From an uncultured Victivallales bacterium (GTDB taxonomy: Bacteria; Verrucomicrobiota; Lentisphaeria; Oligosphaerales; JAFGRS01), in the NCBI GenBank assembly GCA_903837355.1, contig CAILUI010000437.1, positions 1-53,700 on the forward strand: DNA of 53,700 nt. Reading direction: 5' to 3'. How positions within the stretch are numbered: the first letter of the stretch is position 1; each line of letters opens with the position of its first letter. The notes below the pieces were generated by a model. The model searched no databases. It was not told the origin of the DNA and saw nothing but the letters and a program-made list of their open reading frames with translations. Both the position numbers and the translations under genes were made by a program. Below, one piece after another: positions 9,201-14,710 of this stretch.

Positions 9201-10273
9201 TCTACGGCACCTGGCGCGAGGCGGCAGGCGTGAACCCCGAGCAGGTGGCCGCGCGAGCCGATACTCGCCTCAAGTACGCCGGCATCGAGCAGAACTCCGA
9301 GGCGGTGGAGCAGCCGTATGCGGGCGATGCCGTCTACGTGGCGCCGCCCGCGGAACCCGCCCGCCCGGCCCCACCGCCGGCACCGGCCGGCTGGCCCTTC
9401 GCCGCCGAGCAGGCACAGGCCCTCCAGGGCGCCGACCGCACCCTCACTCTGGACCTCGGCAACGGCATCAGCATGGAGTTCAGCCGCATCCCCGCCGGCG
9501 CCTTCCTCATGGGCGACACGGACGGCGATCCCGATGAACTGCCGGTGACGCCAACCCGCATCCCGAAAGCCTTCTGGATCGGCCGTATGGAAGTCAGCAG
9601 TCAGCAGTATGGGCTCTTCGACCCGAAGCATGATAACGGGGTCTACGACCAGCGCTGGAAGGACCAGACGCGACGCGGCTACTTCGTCAATACGCCCGAG
9701 TTGCCGGTCATCCGCGCCTCCTGGCTGGAGGCCATGCAGTTCTGCGCCTGGCTGTCGGCCAAGACCGGCCGCCGGGTCTCGTTGCCCACGGAAGCACAAT
9801 GGGAGTGGGCCTGCCGTGGCGGTACCGCCACCCCGGTCAACTACGGGGCCCTGGACGCGGACTTCGGCGGCTGCGCCAACCTCGCCGATGTCAGCACGCG
9901 CAAACTCGTGGTCACGGGCGTCGATCCGCAGCCGGTGCCGAATCCTGACCCGCTCGCAACCTTCCTGCCGGCCGTATTCTCGGTGGATGACAAGGTCCTG
10001 CACCTGGCCAAGCCCGCCACCTACGCCGCCAACGCCTGGGGTCTGTACGACATGCACGGCAACGTGACCGAGTGGACGCGCTCGCTGTATCGGCCCTACC
10101 CCTACGACGATCAGGATGGCCGTAACGACAGCGCCGACCACGACGGGAAGCGCGTGGTCCGCGGCGGCTCCTGGAATGACCGGCCCTGCCGCGCCCGTTC
10201 CAGCTTCCGCCTGGCCTACCCCGCCTGGCAGGAAGTCTTCAACGTCGGCTTCCGCGTGGTGATCGAGGACTAG
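6230..10273 (+). CDS. Exported HzsA-like dihaem protein with C-terminal SUMF1 domain
   Basis: This 1347-residue protein combines several parts. Residues 1-30 are a signal peptide. A PA14-like beta-sandwich lies around residues 75-210 (DDGLAVWLNGERI). A propeller-like PD40/HzsA-type region spans about 390-800. Two CVGCH haem-c motifs lie at residues 845-849 and 895-899, and a SUMF1/FGE-fold domain at about 1070-1345 (IPAGAFLMG, LPTEAQWEWACRGG, DMHGNVTEW, VVRGGSWNDR). The haem region resembles proteins annotated as related to the hydrazine synthase alpha subunit. Such proteins are widespread and do not by themselves imply anammox. The SUMF1 domain has only one cysteine in the terminal segment (RPCRARSSFR), so it lacks the cysteine pair of sulfatase-activating FGE. 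It probably acts in the periplasm. The start lies 1 nt after the lsrF-like stop, which implies translational coupling. Confidence 0.8.
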   Translation: MRKSARRLCPALLGALACLVAGASLRATAAEATAAAASSRQDTWQESVRLSLEALAASRRGSGPEGSSPGPQGTVLGPWFQTGPFAADAQKGFETDFPPLRGVDLEKPCGDKPWQRHAEYEDGGVIDLTAPGQAATFLYRVIQAPAAVTIPAFFGSDDGLAVWLNGERIVANPANRGSGANQDQAQLTLRAGDNQLLLMIYNNQGGHSYYFSTNPSPGTSRGAAVDAIWNRVVADFPSPDAQREITWEREDGIWNTDWSAGDFAALARRYAERCAVAEFAETAKTLANACKTPADLQATRAAYYTSKWCEKAAAVRQEIQVASVRLAVADLARRFPVEYAGKGFPERLDAFEKEAERLCTAATNRDPEALRALPDLRTRWEALRREVLLANPLIDFEKVLFIRREGSEGLTQNWQGNDPLHGNGFNNEITSFRIRQLDAPEERIYKPAEPTFVGDVDLHFDGDRMLFSTNGAVCEVRTDGSGFRKVVTEVASYDPCYLPNGRILFVSNCNYHGVPCVGGADYVGNIHTSEADGTGIRRLCFDQDNNWCPTMLANGRVLYTRWEYTDSAHYFSRVLMHMNPDGTNQVEFYGSNSYWPNSTFYARPIPGSSTKFVAIVSGHHGPARQGELVLFDAARGRFEASGALQRIPGYGKTVEAVTKDDLIGPVWPRFLHPYPLSDAHFLVSGKLTPASPWGIYLVDIYDNMVPLKVIPGVHCMEPLPLRPTPRPPVLPDRIRPGEKEATVYIQDINVGRGLRNLPPGLTKSLRVFQYEYAYRNTGGHNVIGYEGPWDVRRILGTTPVFADGSAVFKIPANTPIAIQPLDAEGKALAHMRSWFVAMPGEVLSCVGCHEEQTSVPPPRVSQASQAQPESLTPWYGSARGFSFQREVQPVLDRSCVGCHSGKRAELPSFIDDGQWVSFDTAQSRYSKSYLALMRYVRRNGPEGDYHTLTPLEFHADTSELVQRLQKGHHGVRLSAEDWDRLITWIDQNVPFYGTWREAAGVNPEQVAARADTRLKYAGIEQNSEAVEQPYAGDAVYVAPPAEPARPAPPPAPAGWPFAAEQAQALQGADRTLTLDLGNGISMEFSRIPAGAFLMGDTDGDPDELPVTPTRIPKAFWIGRMEVSSQQYGLFDPKHDNGVYDQRWKDQTRRGYFVNTPELPVIRASWLEAMQFCAWLSAKTGRRVSLPTEAQWEWACRGGTATPVNYGALDADFGGCANLADVSTRKLVVTGVDPQPVPNPDPLATFLPAVFSVDDKVLHLAKPATYAANAWGLYDMHGNVTEWTRSLYRPYPYDDQDGRNDSADHDGKRVVRGGSWNDRPCRARSSFRLAYPAWQEVFNVGFRVVIED

Positions 10274-12273
10274 GCGGGGCTGACATCCAGAACGATCATC
10301 CCCCGCGGCGGCACCTGGACGTGGATGAAGTGGCCATCGGGAAGGATCGGCCGACCGGGGTAATGGCTGGCGATCCGCACTTCCTTGGCGTCGCGCCGCA
10401 GGTCGAGGCGGGCGAGGACGTAGATATGGTCCTCGTTGCCGATGAGCAAGCGCATACCGCCGCCCACGGTCTCGATGGCGAGCACGCGCAGCGCGGGCAC
10501 CTGTCCGACCCACCGTGGCGTGGGCGTGAGCTCAATGAGCAGGTCGGCGCAAGCCTGCAAGAAGGCTTCGCCGGCAGCGCGGTAGTACATCCCGTGGAGG
10601 TAGTTCGGCGGGTCAGGAGGCGCCTCCGGCAGAGCGCACTGCGCGACGGGCGCGAAGAGCGGCTGGGCAAGGCCTGCCGGGACGTGGTAGACGCGGCAGG
10701 CGAGCTGCTGCGGGCCGGGGCCCTCGGCAAAGGTCAGGTCGGCGGGCGGCAGCGACACATCCTGGCGCCCGATCAGCACCACGGGGCCATGTGCGTAGTT
10801 CAGCACCGCCTGCAACTCCGATTCCGGCAGCAACTCGGGGCGCGGCACCAGCAAGCAACCGCGCGTGGCGGCCAGGTGCTTGCTGTTCACCACCACCTGC
10901 ACCGGTGCCCCGCGCGCCTGCAGTTCGCCAGCGATCTTCTGACGCGTCAGCAGCCGGTGGGGCAGGTAGTCGTCAAACTCCCGATCCAGCGCCGCCTCGG
11001 ACCAAACCAGCGTCGCCCCGAGCACGCGCTGCGGCTGGGACTCGTAGGCGACCACCCAGTTACGCCGTAACCACTTCCACTGCGTCGCACTGATGCCATC
11101 GGCCAGGCAGACAAACGGACCACTGGAGGCACGCTGGAAGCCCTCCTCGTTCTGGACGAACAGATGCCCAAGCGTATAGATCTCGCGCTCGCTGACCGCG
11201 GGGGCGTGGTTGAGGAGGTCCCAACTCTCGGTGGTGTCACCCGTGCCGTTCAGGCAGAACAGCGGCATCTGCGGGATGCAGACCTTGAGGTGAGCGAGCA
11301 TCACGTTCAGCTCGAAGCGCAGATCGGCGCGGAAACCGCTCTCGGCGCCGATGGAGACGCCGGCGCCCACGGTCTCGACCAGGAAACGGTCGACACCGGC
11401 ACGGGCGATACGGCGGTAGTCGATGCCGTAGCGGTAGTAGGCTTCGAAGGGGTCGCGCGTCCAGGCACTGTTGTAGCAGACCTGTCGGCCCAAAGCGTGC
11501 ATGGCCTGGCAGACCTTGGTGAAGAACTGCTCGAACCGCCGCGCGTAGAACTCGCACCACAGGTGCCGGTGGTGATTCCAGATGGCGTCGGCGCGGACCC
11601 TGATCTCCGCCGGACTGGCGGCTGTCGCCGCGACCCCCGCGGGCAGCTCCACTCCCATCATCTCGACGAACTGCGCCACCATGTCATCCGAGTAGTCGGC
11701 CATCCAGATCGGCAGACGGGGACTGCTGTAGCCGTCTGCCGCATGGTAGCCGTCCAGGCCGTAGTCACGGGCCACGGCGATCAGCCTCTCGACAAAGACG
11801 TCTTCGTAGTAACGGCCGTCGGCGAGACGCTTCAGAGGGTTCAGGCAGCCGGCGCCAACGCCATCGCGCGTGAACTCCATCACCTCGGGATGGCTGTTGC
11901 ACCATGGACTGTGGTAGAGCTTACCGTCGATGTGGCTGATGTAGATGTTGAGCATCGCGGCGTAGACCTTGATCCCCCGTGCCTGGAGGGTCTCGATCAG
12001 CCCCTTGAACTGGAGATTGGTCCACGCCTGCCGCGGCCGCTCGGCGTTGTAGGGCTTGCCGCCGTAGGAGCAGAAGTCCGGCGGGAAGACGACCTCGTGC
12101 TCCAGCCCGGCATGGGTATGCACAAAATCGGGAGTGGTGAAGAGGAACGACAGCCCCTGCGGGATGAAGCCGCAGTTGTCCAGGAAAGCCTGCACGTTGT
12201 AGTCTGGAACCCGGTTGTCGAAACCGATCAACTCGATCCACATCCAGCGCTCACAACGAGGTTGCGTATCCAT
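10270..12273 (-). CDS. Putative TIM-barrel glycoside hydrolase-like protein
   Basis: The product has 667 residues and no signal peptide. I do not recognise a defined family. The N-terminal 380 residues read as an alpha/beta barrel of the glycoside-hydrolase type: WIELIGFDNR, ARGIKVYAAMLNIYISH, YGLDGYHAADGY, and later GVDRFLVETVGAG. A middle region (about residues 400-520) is Rossmann-like (GCLLVPRPELLPESELQAVLNY) and recalls the trimerisation domain of GH42-type beta-galactosidases. The C-terminus is beta-rich. Catalytic carboxylates cannot be assigned with confidence. The ATG at 12273 has GGAGG 7 nt upstream. It converges on the HzsA-like gene, and the two stop codons share the tetranucleotide CTAG at 10270-10273. 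Function is unknown. A carbohydrate-active role is an inference from the fold. Confidence 0.62.
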   Translation of the reverse strand: MDTQPRCERWMWIELIGFDNRVPDYNVQAFLDNCGFIPQGLSFLFTTPDFVHTHAGLEHEVVFPPDFCSYGGKPYNAERPRQAWTNLQFKGLIETLQARGIKVYAAMLNIYISHIDGKLYHSPWCNSHPEVMEFTRDGVGAGCLNPLKRLADGRYYEDVFVERLIAVARDYGLDGYHAADGYSSPRLPIWMADYSDDMVAQFVEMMGVELPAGVAATAASPAEIRVRADAIWNHHRHLWCEFYARRFEQFFTKVCQAMHALGRQVCYNSAWTRDPFEAYYRYGIDYRRIARAGVDRFLVETVGAGVSIGAESGFRADLRFELNVMLAHLKVCIPQMPLFCLNGTGDTTESWDLLNHAPAVSEREIYTLGHLFVQNEEGFQRASSGPFVCLADGISATQWKWLRRNWVVAYESQPQRVLGATLVWSEAALDREFDDYLPHRLLTRQKIAGELQARGAPVQVVVNSKHLAATRGCLLVPRPELLPESELQAVLNYAHGPVVLIGRQDVSLPPADLTFAEGPGPQQLACRVYHVPAGLAQPLFAPVAQCALPEAPPDPPNYLHGMYYRAAGEAFLQACADLLIELTPTPRWVGQVPALRVLAIETVGGGMRLLIGNEDHIYVLARLDLRRDAKEVRIASHYPGRPILPDGHFIHVQVPPRGMIVLDVSPA

Positions 12274-12323
12274 CTCGGTCCTCCACTCTGAACGTCACCA
12301 CCGGGGCTGGGGCTGCGCCGGCG

Positions 12324-12352
12324 AATATACCTGCCGCAGGGCGCCTGTACAG
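12324..12352 (-). promoter_or_regulatory. Possible promoter of the glycosidase-like gene
   Basis: A good -10 box TATATT (12324-12329) has a weak -35 match CTGTAC (12347-12352) at 17 bp spacing, about 50 nt upstream of the start codon at 12273. Confidence 0.35.
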
Positions 12353-12388
12353 GTCCCCCTACGGCCCCCTCCGCTCTCGGCTCTCGGT

Positions 12389-12496
12389 ATCGATATCGCC
12401 ATCGTGGTCGTAGTCGTGGTCGTAGTCCCCATCGTGCTCGTGGTCGTAATCGTAATCGCAATCGTGATCGTAATCGTGATCGTGGTCGCAATCGAC
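12389..12496. repeat. Array of 18 hexanucleotides, consensus RTCGTR
   Basis: Eighteen consecutive hexamers run without interruption from 12389 to 12496: ATCGAT, ATCGCC, ATCGTG, GTCGTA, GTCGTG, GTCGTA, GTCCCC, ATCGTG, CTCGTG, GTCGTA, ATCGTA, ATCGCA, ATCGTG, ATCGTA, ATCGTG, ATCGTG, GTCGCA, ATCGAC. The array ends 7 bp short of the jetD stop codon. It produces low-complexity Asp/His/Tyr or Thr/Ile reading frames on the minus strand that are not credible genes. Confidence 0.9.
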
Positions 12497-12503
12497 CCCG
12501 CCG

Positions 12504-13799
12504 TCACTCCCGGTCCCGCCAGCTCTCCTGTTCGAGCCAGCCGTGGGCAAGGGTGAACGCAAGCTCGTCACGGAAGCGGAACTCGGGATGCGTCTGCAGC
12601 CAGTGCCGAGCGCGCCGTGACGCATCCATACTCAACGGAATCAGGAACTCGCGCTGCCGCTCCAGATCGGCCAGGCCGCAGCGCCAGAGCTGCAGGGGCC
12701 GATCCTGAGCGAGGATGGCGGCGATGCGCAGGCCATCGAGGTCGCTGTCACCCCAGTGGCGGATCGTGGTGCCAGATGGCAGGAGCTGCAGCAGACGGCG
12801 AACGGCCCTGTTCGGGTAGCCCTCGGTGTAGACCAGGGTGCCGGGACAACCCTCGCGCACCAGCCGGCAGAAAGGCGTCTCGTTCTCGCAGGTGTGGACG
12901 AGCGCGCCAGCCGCTGCAGAGCCAATGATATCCACCCCGTCAAGGTTGGCGAGGGAGAGCGTGGCGCTCTCGCCCAAGGCGTGGAGTTGCTCGACCCAGT
13001 CGAGCCAACGTCCATGCTTGCGCAGGCGCAGCGGACCGAAGACGGTGACCTTCAGGGCGGTCGGATTGTCGCAGATGCCGAAACGCCGCAGCAGGTCGCG
13101 GGGATCGACCTCCCCTTCTACGAGACCCTCCAGCGCGGCCAGACCCGCGGCCAGGAACCTCCGGTTCTCAGCGGCGCGAAGCGCCTTGCTATCGCTGTAG
13201 CAGCGCGCGCCGAGGTCGGCCAGTCCCAGCGGCTCAGGGCGCGAGGTCAGAAAGGCGAGCGCCTTTCCCCAGGGCCACCATTGGGCGCGCACGGCGGCCA
13301 CAGAGCTCTCCAGGAGGCGGCGTTTCCAGAACTCATCCCTGTCCTGGAGGATGGCTGCGGCCCCCGCCGCCGCGGGGAACTCCTGCCGCCACTCAGCCAG
13401 CAGCGCCTCGAACTCCTGGCTCGCCCGCAGGCGTTCGGCAACCCGGTCGCGGCGTGGCCGACCCATGACCCGGTACAGCGCCTCGCCCCAGGCCTCAGCC
13501 TCCCGGTCGGTGAAATGGCCAAGGAAAGCACTGACGTCCAGGGATGCCCCGCCGGAGTGGGAGACGTGCACGGCGCTCCCGAAGAGCGCATGCAGCGCGG
13601 CGAGTTCCCCATGCCGGGCCAGCCCGTGCCCGAGTGCGAGACGCCCCGGCGGCGCCCCCTGGCGGTCCCAGACATCGCACAAGCGGCCGAGGAAGGGCGA
13701 AAGCTCCGGGTGCCGGGCCAGTACCTCCCGCAGGATGGACTCGAAGTCCCGTGCGCCGCTCTCTTCAGCGGTCATTCCTCCACCCACCCCCTTCCTCAC
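12504..13799 (-). CDS. jetD: JetD-like TOPRIM nuclease of a Wadjet system
   Basis: This is the likely effector nuclease of the Wadjet SMC defence system, related to the topoisomerase VI A subunit: an N-terminal helical arm and winged-helix region with a C-terminal TOPRIM domain. With a GTG start at 13799 the protein has 431 residues. The TOPRIM acid motifs are clear: Glu305 in TCENETPF, and Asp351 and Asp353 in HWGDSDLDG. The GTG overlaps the stop of the upstream AAA remnant as GTGA. An alternative ATG at 13775 lies close behind GGAGGA and is also plausible. In known Wadjet loci JetD cleaves plasmid DNA that the JetABC motor has extruded. Here it is separated from jetC by about 0.9 kb holding three unrelated elements, but it stays on the same strand and all its visible catalytic residues are intact. 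Confidence 0.84.
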   Translation of the reverse strand: MRKGVGGGMTAEESGARDFESILREVLARHPELSPFLGRLCDVWDRQGAPPGRLALGHGLARHGELAALHALFGSAVHVSHSGGASLDVSAFLGHFTDREAEAWGEALYRVMGRPRRDRVAERLRASQEFEALLAEWRQEFPAAAGAAAILQDRDEFWKRRLLESSVAAVRAQWWPWGKALAFLTSRPEPLGLADLGARCYSDSKALRAAENRRFLAAGLAALEGLVEGEVDPRDLLRRFGICDNPTALKVTVFGPLRLRKHGRWLDWVEQLHALGESATLSLANLDGVDIIGSAAAGALVHTCENETPFCRLVREGCPGTLVYTEGYPNRAVRRLLQLLPSGTTIRHWGDSDLDGLRIAAILAQDRPLQLWRCGLADLERQREFLIPLSMDASRRARHWLQTHPEFRFRDELAFTLAHGWLEQESWRDRE

Positions 13800-14080
13800 A
13801 CCGATGCCTGCCGTGCGTTCGCGTGGCCCCAGGCGGTCAGGCGCGCCAGGTCCCGAGCGCGCGAACGACTCAACGGCGTACAGTCCGCCACCGCCCCCGT
13901 CAGGTCGTCCTGGCGGACCGGCCGGGCGCCGTCGTCAAAGGCCACAAACATCGCCGAGATGACGGCCTCGGCGATCTCCGCACCGGTGTAGCCGGCCGAG
14001 CCGGTCACCAAGGCGCCGATAGGCCGGGGGTGCCAGTACCCGGCCCCGCCGTCTGCTACGCTATGCCCGATCTTCTCCAC
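13796..14080 (-). pseudogene. C-terminal remnant of an AAA ATPase (Ycf46-like)
   Basis: This 94-codon frame, opening with GTG at 14080, resembles only the very C-terminal helical lid of AAA ATPases of the Ycf46 type: GYTGAEIAEAVISAMFVAFDD, then RQDDLTGAVADCTPLSRSRA and a final helix ending WGHANARQ. The Walker A, Walker B and arginine-finger regions are absent. The first 25 residues look non-homologous and are partly encoded by an inverted repeat. It is therefore a truncated gene fused to unrelated DNA. It overlaps the jetD GTG by 4 nt, so ribosomes could still pass from it to jetD. Whether it is translated is unknown. Confidence 0.66.
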
Positions 14081-14239
14081 GATCCCCGTGCCGCCTCAAA
14101 GCTGCGTCAAGCCGCAGGCACTCCAAAGAGTCCCGTGTCACCCGGGACTCAGTCCCAGACTGCGCCGGCCGCCAGACCAAGCTTTGGACTGCGGTGGCTT
14201 GACACCGCTTTCCGGCCTTGGGCGCGGTACTGGCACCCC
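14027..14239. repeat. Nested palindromic intergenic element between jetC and jetD
   Basis: The outermost arms are a 14-bp perfect inverted repeat, GGGGTGCCAGTACC (14027-14040) and its complement (14226-14239). Inside lie imperfect arms of about 22 nt at 14106-14128 and 14183-14204 (GTCAAGCC...TCCAAAG). There is also a hairpin GAGTCCCG/CGGGACTC (14128-14135/14143-14150) and a smaller GCGGTG/CACCGC hairpin near 14194-14211. The pattern resembles a REP/MITE-like repeat rather than a terminator. Confidence 0.68.
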
Positions 14240-14303
14240 GCGCCTACGGCCCCTTGCTCCGCTTCGAGGTACTCTGCTCCGTCAACTGGCGCTGCTCCTC
14301 GAT

Positions 14304-14453
14304 TCAGGCGTCGATATCGGCCTTACGGAAAAGCCGGGCCGAGCCGATCTTGATGCCGGACAGCAGCCCCTTCTGGGCGTACCCGTAGAGCGTGCGGTCG
14401 GACATCTTCAGATAGTCCGCGAGGTCCTTGAGCGTCATCAGGTCGGTGTCCAT
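14304..14453 (-). CDS. Excisionase/MerR-like helix-turn-helix protein (49 aa), C-terminus cut by TGA
   Basis: This small DNA-binding protein is of the HTH_17/excisionase type. The pattern MTLKDLADYLKMSDRTLYGY is a winged helix-turn-helix, and IKIGSARLFRKADIDA is the wing and following helix. The family usually continues with a Trp and an acidic helix (DAWIEEQ). Here the Trp position is a TGA, and the frame continues IEEQRQLTEQS for 19 codons to a TAG at 14244-14246. The stop therefore looks like a recent TGG-to-TGA nonsense change that removes the tail but leaves the HTH. AAGGG lies 9 nt upstream of the ATG. It sits inside the Wadjet locus between jetC and jetD. It could regulate the downstream genes or be a relic of the element that also brought the AAA fragment. 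Confidence 0.74.
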   Translation of the reverse strand: MDTDLMTLKDLADYLKMSDRTLYGYAQKGLLSGIKIGSARLFRKADIDA

Positions 14454-14478
14454 GGGAATGCCCTTGCGATGTTCCAGT

Positions 14479-14508
14479 CTTATGCGATGACTTCTTGTTG
14501 CTTACAAG
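14479..14508 (-). promoter_or_regulatory. Candidate promoter and operator of the HTH gene
   Basis: A TTGTAA (14502-14507) and CATAAG (14479-14484) pair with 17 bp spacing lies 26 nt upstream of the HTH start, in an AT-rich patch. An inverted repeat CTTGT-5 nt-ACAAG (14494-14508) overlaps the -35 box. Three copies of an AGCAASTCAT-like direct repeat also occur between 14485 and 14532. This suits autoregulation by the encoded HTH protein. Confidence 0.38.
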
Positions 14509-14672
14509 TGCATGAGTTGCTTTTTGTTGATATGACTTGCTGAAGACGGCTCAGCGGAAGCTTCTCCCGCCAACAGTCACGGATCGCGAGGCCGCTCGCC
14601 TGGGGCCGGGCGCCGAGCCCTGGGAGCGCGGGCGTCCTGCCCGCCAGCGGCCAAGATGGCTGCGGTCGCCGC

Positions 14673-14692
14673 GTCCCTGCCGGAGCAGGGAC
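14673..14692 (-). terminator. Hairpin just downstream of jetC
   Basis: Perfect 8-bp stem GTCCCTGC/GCAGGGAC with a 4-nt loop, 18 bp past the jetC stop codon. No T-tract follows, so it may be an mRNA end-stabilising hairpin or a weak terminator separating jetABC from the genes downstream. Confidence 0.4.
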
Positions 14693-14710
14693 CGGCGCAG
14701 CGCTCTCCCC

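Noticed and set aside
6230..10273. Genuine hydrazine synthase subunit (anammox)
   Set aside because: HzsB/C genes are absent and the SUMF1 fusion is not found in hydrazine synthase. The HzsA-like label covers many unrelated proteins.
9005..10513. 502-codon minus-strand frame across the SUMF1 domain and the convergent gene end
   Set aside because: It crosses two well-supported genes and shows no family motif.
12389..12496. CRISPR array
   Set aside because: The period is 6 nt without spacers, and no cas gene is in the window.
12359..12625. 88-codon minus-strand frame rich in Asp/His/Tyr, like a metal-binding peptide
   Set aside because: It is a by-product of the hexanucleotide array and overlaps the end of jetD in another frame. 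It has no convincing start signal.
14304..14306. TGA read as Trp (genetic code 4) in the HTH gene
   Set aside because: TGA ends many intact genes here, including kdtA, jetA, jetB and jetD, and Trp is encoded by TGG throughout. A nonsense change is simpler.
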